Shown: positions 52,301 through 61,300 of the stretch, in pieces
Numbering within the stretch: position 1 is the first letter of the stretch
How the letters are laid out: each line of letters begins with the position of its first letter
From: Bolinopsis microptera
Taxonomy: Eukaryota; Ctenophora; Tentaculata; Lobata; Bolinopsidae
Direction of reading: 5' to 3'
Assembly: GCF_026151205.1 (NCBI RefSeq)
Contig: NC_087084.1
Coordinates: forward strand, 8,864,894 to 8,928,893
DNA: 64,000 nt
Notes under the pieces: generated by a model
Database searches by the model: none
Told to the model about the DNA's origin: nothing
The model's input: only the letters and a program-made list of their open reading frames with translations
Position numbers and translations under genes: made by a program

Positions 52301-55300
52301 TTCCAGGGTCTCCCTACTATAGAGATAGAGGCTAGTCTCGCGTTCAAGAATGGATACAGCTTTCTCTTCGCAAGTATGTTCTATATATCTGTTATATTGT
52401 TAGTAAATGAAGTTTTAAAAATAAAATAAAAATCATTGGTCATCTCAGTACTTTCAATAAATAGATTTAATAAAATTAATCTTTTGTATGTACTGTCAGT
52501 AAATAGATTTAATAAAATTAATCCTATTCCTGTACTCTGAGTGAATAGAATTAATACATTTATCGTATTAATTTACTTGTAGTAAATAAAATGAACAGTG
52601 ATTATTTTACCCAGCTCTATGTTATACTATTGTCTTGTCCTTATTTGTTGTGTTACAGTTTGCCTCTGTGTTCCATTATCACTAAACAGTATACCACCAC
52701 AGAAGAAAATACCGAAACCGTAGATATTTTAATGTTGCAGAGGTATAAAAAGCAAGAACTTTATGAAGTTTAACATCCCATTTATCTCTCGTTGTACTGA
52801 TTTTGGTCTGTATATCCTGATATATTCTGGTATATCCTGGTCTATAAATTAATATCCTTAAGCGGTTCATTTGGACTTCAGACCTATGAATGTAGATTGT
52901 AGAAGCCATTGCATTAAAAGAACTGCCCCAAAAGAGACGGTTCGTTAAATTAGACTGTCTTTACAAATTGCCCCTCAAATCCTAATTATGTCTACTGAAC
53001 ACATACCAACTCTAGACTGGATACACATATTAAGAACTATTTGATCACAACACATACCGGAGCGATAAAAGAAGGCTGTTTTCTCCTTTTTAGACTTGAC
53101 GGATGAAGAGAATGTTGTAGAGACTTGTCCGGGGAGAAAGTTAGACTTGTCCGGCTTTATTCTGACCGATTGTACCGCCCCGACCTGAGTTCCGATGGGA
53201 TATCAAGCCGTATAAAATACAGTTCAGGGCTCTTTCTAATATTTATATTTTGATTTAAAAATACCGTTCTGATATGATACCATGCATTGAGGGGGTTTCA
53301 TTACTTTATTTAAGTATCTTCGTTCATGAGACTTGATTGTTGGTTGTGAAGAGTTGATGTTTCAATTTCTTACTTCTTTAACATGAGTTAAAATGGGTTG
53401 ATGAGTAAAAGCTGAGAATTTTAGATCCGCAGAACCAAATCAATTTGACACAAATGGTCTACAACGGTATCAGGATTACTAATTTTTCTTGCCTCAATTT
53501 CCTGATTTACTTTATCTTGGCGTCACGAAGAACTTTAGCGCCTTGAAATAACTATTGATGTCCATCGAATAGAAATATTCCCTAATTTTTATCCATTGTT
53601 ACATTTTACGTTAATTATCACATGGGATAACGCTGTCTAACCTCTTTTAAATAACAATGTCACAAAGTGACCGACTTTATCACTATGTCACCCTGCCACA
53701 AGTTCCCTTGATACTTTCATTACATTAATTAAGTAATAAGTTACACAGTTTAACTATAAATACTACATAGCGCCTCAATTTTATAAGTTAAGTTAGAACG
53801 TTAAATGTTACAGTTTCATGTTTATACTTTATAGTACTGAGAATCTCAGTACTATAAATAGTACTGAGAATCTCCCGTGTCAGAAATTACGAGTCACACA
53901 GTTCAGTTGTACATAAAGTCTCAAGTTTTAAGTTTTGAAACAATTTCCGTATTCATTATTTATTTCGTGTCACAATGCCAGAATATTGGAACAACAATGA
54001 TACAAAGTGACCGGTATTGTCACATGGTCCCTAAATTTCATCATCAGATTGTTTAACGTATAGGTATAAGTTACACAGCTCAACTGTACCTATAGTTTCA
54101 AGTTTTAAGTTATATAGTTTCAGTTTTTTACTCTAATTCATCGAGTATTCCGTGTATCATTCCCAGATTCACACACACACAGAACCAAGGCGTCGCCAGA
54201 ATCACACAGAGCATAAGGGAGTCAATCAGTCAACCCTTTCAGCTGAACATTAAACAAATCCCCAGTATTCCGGATACTTCCCGTGGGCGTCCCCTGGGCG
54301 TCCTCAACACTAGAGCCTCTAAATTGAAACCCGTACAAATAGCTAAACTGATAAACTACCAATCATAGGCCACCTGAAATCAGTTCACAGACTGTCACTT
54401 TTAACTAAGTTTCATGACGGTGTTAATTTGGGGGTGTTCCAAGTTAGTGTTCTGGACGTCTCCAAGGTAACTTCAAGTTAGCGTTCTGGACGTCTCCAAG
54501 GTAACTTCAAGGGTGTTCTGGAGGACTTAACGACTCCAAGAGTCAACACTTCTGAGACTCCCGGTTATTCCCCAGCTTATTAATTAATTCCCAGCTGCTA
54601 AATTCCTACTGTTTACTACATCACACATACTTTAGTCGCTGAAGCGGTAAAGTTCGGTAATTTGATTTCATGTTTTCAGACTACCGAATTTATCTGACAA
54701 TACCGCCATATCTTGAGAGTTTTTAGACAATACCCCGAGATATAAAGGCGTTTCGAAGTCTGAAACCGCCGTTCTCAGGCAAGGAACCCCCTCAAAGGTG
54801 ATAAGTGAGCCTCCCCCTGTTTAGGAAACACTTCTAACCGTGACGTGTTTCAAAGTTGCTGGTCATCTTTCTCAGCGTTTTGACATTGTATGGTTTTTTC
54901 GGTCTATAAAGTAGATTTGAGAGGTAGAGTAACGGCAGTTCTAGGCTGTCCCAGGTTCTGTTGAATTCTTAAGATTCGTGCCGGTGGGAATCGGGCTGGG
55001 TCATGATGCTGACAAGTTATCAGTTACAGCCTTGTGATGCTCTGGACACTTCAATCAATTGATCTTTGCAAAAGACAGTCCAGTGAAGTAATTAGTGAGT
55101 TAGGGACGAACAGTACGTCTGGTTTTGGTAATTCACGTACAATTTAAGAATTTAACACGTCAATCACGTACTTCCAATTCGTTCTCCAGAAATAGAAAAA
55201 ATATTTTGTACAAAAATAGAAAATATATTTCTGTAGAAATATGAAAACATTTAAAACATTTTTTTAAAAGTCGTGCCCTCGAATATTTTTTCACGTCGAC

Positions 55301-58300
55301 TGTTAAGTTGGTCGGGATATAGTAGGTACATGCTAAATCGGACGATTCTTCGTAAAAAATACCTAAAATTCGGTATAAAAGACCGCCTCTGATGGCGCCC
55401 TGTGGGTCCCTTTTTTACGCCACTGACCCAAAATCTAACTAAATAGAAACTGTCTTAATCTTGTCTCTGTTAAGATTGATGTTAACCATGAAGACACGAA
55501 AACGACATATCTCTAGGTGATCTGCTTGTGACTCGACTTTTTAAGGCCATCCACAAGAGATTATCACCTCAGTAAATGTAATATATTTGTAGTGTTGTAA
55601 TTAGTTTAGACTGTTGCTTAGCACTATTATTACTAACTAACGATTTCAATGTCAGCTAACACTTATCATAAATCTTGTTATGTCTATATAATCTACAAGA
55701 AAAGAGACACTGTAATCGGTATACGTGTCCAAGTACCCGTGTCCAACTGTCCCACACACAACATGCAAAGGTCACCACAAACTCTATTTAAATTTTAACA
55801 GCAAAATAAGTGCTTAATTTTCACAAATCCTGAATCAGCTTGCTGACCTCACATCCTGAGTCTGTCTGTATAAAACTACAATTTTAAACTATATTTCTAA
55901 ACTATAGTTACATCCCAATTCCCATGTTCTTTGTCCGCTGATCGAGTTGGAGCGTGCAATGGAGTACTTTCAGCATGTTTCTGCGGTGGTTCTTGGTGTT
56001 GGCAGTCAAGGACATTGGTCAATGAATCTAGCCAAGTCTGGTTTTTGGTCACTGCTTCTCTGGACTAGATCATTCCATCGTAAATATGATAGTATAATAT
56101 GTTGCTGCTTTTTTATTTGAATGGAAAGGAATTTAATTTTCGTGAGGACCGTCTGAAAAAAAATGCAGGATTAAATCCATTGTTCCGTAACTTGATTAAA
56201 AATACCTGAACAATTTTTGAACCCATTTCTAGATCATGTTCGAATCATAAAATTTAATTTCACAGGGTTATTTCGACTGTATTTGGGGTTATAGTTAGCG
56301 TGGCTCATGATCTATGTCTGTACTAGCACGTACACTTATATTCGTGATTAACTGTCTAGGTGTACCATAGAATCTGTAATTGTCTCGAATAATAAGCTAA
56401 TTATCATATTAATCACTTAGATATTAACTAATCGATCAATTAACAGGAGACAGATACTGGAAGTACAATGCTACAACTGGCAGAATGGCCCGTGGATACC
56501 CTAAATCTCTGGCCGGCTGGGGTTTCCCTAAAGCGACCAAGATCAATGACGTCATAAGGTAAGGAATGTTTCATAATGTAGAATTTTAAAATTACAATAA
56601 ATTATTCGATTGATTAATAATTAAGTTATCAAATCATTTCATTGAGATTATTATTGTTGGATTATTTTTATAAAAATAATCCAACAATTATAATAAAATA
56701 TAAATATTTTACATAATCAGTAGGTGTGTTAAGTATATATCAGACAAATAAACTTATGCTAGTAAAAGGTTATCACAAATACCTTAATAATTAGTGAGTA
56801 ACTAGCAGGAACCCGTGAAATATAACCCTAAACGGTGTCAAGACTCAAGATACTGAAATAATTATTACCTATTTAATTGGCGTTTTTGACACCACTTGGG
56901 GGTCCAAATTTTCGGCTCTAAAATCATTATTCCTCGGCCAATTTTTAATTTTTTCATGCTGATTTGGAGGATATTAAAGCATTTGACCCAGCCAAAAAAG
57001 TTTCAGTTGTATATCTTTTACGGTTTTTGCAGAAAGTTGCGTTAAAGTCGATGCCGTGGTGTCAGTAAAATGGCACAGATATATATATATATATCGTCTC
57101 GCTTTATATATAGTAAGATAACTTAGCTCCAGAAAATAAAATGAACACTTTATTTATCGAATTCGACCTTTTTAAAATTCAAAAGCGACGTTAATTTTAC
57201 TTTGCGCTAAAATTTACACCCTATATATTATGAGCTAGGACTTCGTTTTGACTGTATCTATTTTAAAGTCGTGTTACACTGGTAACTAGATTTTAAACTA
57301 TTTACTTTAACCAAACTTCAAATAGTTCAATTCATGAACTTGCACGATCTTTCCTCGTCAAAATGTGTTCTAAAACTTTGTTACATTTTAACAGGAACTT
57401 GTCACCGTGACTAATAGGATTATGGAGAATATCACTGCGCCCGCTGTTTAAAATAAGTGAAGTGTTACAAATAACAGTAAATAACAATATCATAGATTCA
57501 AAAATGTCTGTCTTTAAATTAAATCTGAAGAATTAATCTATAATAAACTTAGATTTATGATGTAAACTTAGATTATGATGTAAACTTTGTATTTTACAAT
57601 GTTGGTACAGCATTGTACGGTATCATACCAACAAACCTTGGCCACAAATCAGCTCATGTTGCCTGTATTTCATATTAATCTGAGGTCACGTGACTGTAAA
57701 CCGTACTTCATATTAATCTGAGGTCACGTGACTGTGTACCGTACTCCATATTAGGTCACGTGACTGTGTACCGTACTTCATATTAATCTGAGGTCACGTG
57801 ACTGTGTACCGTACTTCATATTAATCTGAGGTCACGTGACTGTGTACCGTACTTCATATTAATCTGAGGTCACGTGACTCTGTACCGTACTTCATAAGAA
57901 CTTCAGCCACCTGCCTGCTGAACTCTGTTATAATGACAACGTTAAACTAGCACTACAGTCACCCTGGTACCTCTACAGAAACCGATTCATAATAATAATA
58001 ATAAATAGTGTTTACAACACTACTAGTGGGGTTTAAAGAGGTGTTTTAACAGTTTGACCACCCCCTGCCAAGTTGGTATGTCACGTACACTGGTGATGGT
58101 ATTATGGCGACAGTGTTATGGTTACTGTAATCATAATTCTCATGGAGTTCACCCCGTGAATGGCAGCTTCGTAGTAATGAGATGACGAACAACAGTAGTT
58201 TTAACCGTAGGATCTTTATTGCTGTCTACAAGATAAGATAAGATAAGACAAGGCTCTAGGTAGAAGAAACATCTGTTTGTTAAAATATTGCTATTTTTAA

Positions 58301-61300
58301 ATATAAAATTCCTCGCCTTTTTGTCGTTGGTATGATCAAATATTTAATAATTCGTGACTGAAAGTAAAGGACAAAATTTATATTTGTTCCCTTACCGTTG
58401 GGGTTATGAAATTCGTTATGGAAATATTCTCTTAATCTTAAAATCTGAGAAATTTAAAAGTGGATGACAAGCGCAAACTTGTTAATTCAATCCACAAAAT
58501 TTCAACCATAAAAGTGCGAAGTACTCGACATACCTTACGATTTTTTTGCATTTTTCTGCGTTTTGTTATATTCAGAGCGTGAAGAAATCCGTTAAGTACA
58601 TTAATTATCATCGCGACTGAACGCAGGAATGCCTTGACCACGATCTCGGAATGTCCTGTTTGTTCTGGCATTTTTTAAAAGGTTTCTATGTCCGAGTTAA
58701 TTTTAGGGACCTAAACTTTTCGGTTGTAGTTGAACGTGGTAAGTTTAGGGGCTGTTAACTTTTCGATAAGTTGAAACAGGCAAGTTAATTATTTGCAGAT
58801 TATATAATATGACACATGGAACATATTATGGTATAGGAATTTTGCATTCCTGGATAAAAGCTGATAGTGTTCTCATGAATTTCAGTTGAAAAATTAGCAC
58901 TTGATTAAAATTACTGTTCAGACAAACATCAGAGGACATATTATGTACTTTCAGTGCTTCTATTATATATAATTCCCTCAATAGGGGATGGGCGGAAAAT
59001 TCTACTCACGGTTGTCACTGAAAAACAGTGATATGAGCACTGCATACCTCGCATTCCTTTAAATCACCGATTAAAAGTTAAACCATAAAAAATAAAAATG
59101 ACAACGACTCGCGGAATTGCAATTTCTTTGCTGGATTTATCGACAAGGTTTTCCTCCACCGAAAAGTCTCACTAGAGAAGTAGAACTAGACGAATTGCAA
59201 CATGTTCCCTCCATTGAATCGAATTATTTGTGCGGTCAATTGGAATTTATAAAAAATGTTCAACAATTCTGGACGTGACTGTCGTGATATACTAGATTGT
59301 ATTAATGTAGAATTAATGAACTTAGTGAATTATTATTGGATCTTCTTTTCAGGTGGCCCCGTAACAACTACGTGTACTTCTTCACTTACAACAAATACTA
59401 CAGGTCAGTTATTTAGTCATTAGTCATTCAGTTTATCTGTACACCCTGAAACCCTCCCCCCGGCCCCCCCCCCCCCGGCCCCCTCCCCACCCTCATTTAG
59501 ATTTTACCGCATTTACAGTTTACCTCTGAACTCTGCTAGCTTTTAAGCGTATTCTTCGAAACTACAATTCCTAATTGATAGGAAACAGATATTAGATCAT
59601 ATCACTACAGTGTAGCCACCTATAAATAGGAATATTTTAACTGCCGATGTAAAACCCATGGAAAATTTGTGACAAACAAAAAAGTATCGCGCTCCACCAA
59701 GAGCGTCAAGAACAAAGTTATTTAACTTTTAGAAACGTTTCTACAGAACTACAGGTTTGTTGCAACCTATAGTATCCAAGCCACAAACTCTAATAAGTGG
59801 AATGTGCTCCGTGGTCACTGGTCACGTGGTGTAGTGCCAACTAACACTGCTTACAATTGAAAAGTCTCAACTCTTAGTCCTCCGCAAACCATCACTCCGT
59901 GAGTTGGAGACTCCGTCGATTCTTTCCAGCTCCTTCAATCACTCAGCCGAATGATCAAGAAACTCTCATGTAGCTAAGTCTCGAGCAGAGACAGTTTGTT
60001 TCACACTATCTTAGCTGTTACTGGCTTTCAGATCTAATTCTAGATCATTCGGTGTATCCTGTAAATGAACGATTACTTAGGTTAGAATATTAGAATTGGA
60101 ATACAATATTGAAAAAGCTTTCCGGCTCAATTGTAGGCCAGATAAATCATACCGGTGAGATACAAGATGAAGAATGAACATGGATACTAAGTTTCCTTTT
60201 ATGAACAAAGCGACAATCGACATATTCTTCTAATTTTCACAATATTTTCTCGTCTGGTTAAACCTGATTAATTAAACAGACACAGACATTTCCTATACAC
60301 TACATAGAACAGTGTCTGTTACAGTACCCTCCGCAATACCCGTTACAATACCCTCCGCAGTACCCGTTACAATACCCTCCGTCTAGAAGTCGGTAGTCTG
60401 ATGCTAACGACCTGCGCGGCAATCAATAACCATCACTTTTCTATATCACTTTTCAGTTTCCCGAGCAAAATGTAAGATCTTAAATCTACTTTAGCGTATC
60501 ATGAAACAAGGTATAAGATTGATTTAAAGAATTGTAATTGCAAGTGTGCAGAAGTGCAGGATGTGTGCAGGTTTAATTTTTTACATGAACGCGCGCAATG
60601 TGATACGCTGGAATACAAATGAACACGGAAAATGATCAAGTAACGAAAACACGTAACGGAAAATTATCCTTGATCGAATACAAAGACAAATTCTTTAGAG
60701 TAAACCGTATTATCATTAATTTACCTCATACTGTATTATGAAGGTTTACATAATGCGAGGGAATCTCATGAATATTTGTAGCTAAAGATGGTAAGTGTTT
60801 TTTTATAAGTTATTTTCAAATAGTTCCCGTTACTATTTTTGAATTTATCTCGAATATCTGCAAACCGGGCAGTTTTAAGAGTTCCAATCATCAGGATTTA
60901 TCCGTAACAATGTTCTGAATGTATAAATTGTGTATGAACACGGTGTCTTGTAATGGAGAATATTCTAGTATAGGGCTTAGGATGTTACATTTTGGAAAAT
61001 GTCAAACACAAGGAAATTTCCTTTTATTTTAATATTGCTACAACTTACTTACGAAGAACGGTCTTTAATTTGCTGGTAAGTTTATCAATTGACCACAGAT
61101 TTGCACCAGTACATTTGCATTATAATTTAGTGAAAAACTTCAATCTATATTTTGGTATAATATATTAATGGTGGCAAATAGTGACAACATCACTTCTCAC
61201 AATATGAAAGCAAACTTGGTTTTTATATCTATCACCAGTATAAATAGATATTTTATTAAATATATAGTTTCCGGACTTGAAGTTTCATGACGATTACTAG

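Larger units (their letters stand above)
52374..56446. other. MMP intron 13
   Basis: No separate gene. Contains a TTTAATAAAATTAAT repeat (52450-52530), the candidate exon at 53094-53188, a perfect palindrome (53830-53856) and a 34 bp duplication (54441-54508). Confidence 0.5.
56559..59352. other. MMP intron 14
   Basis: No gene seen. Contains a perfect 34 bp palindrome, the second copy of the dispersed repeat, an (AT)n run at 57079-57096 and the CACGTG minisatellite at 57669-57892. Confidence 0.5.

Noticed and set aside
52241-52429. ORF reading past exon 13 into the intron with AATAAAATAAAA after its stop
   Set aside because: Intron read-through; the added 20 codons are only weakly hydrophobic and the canonical GTATGT donor is present.
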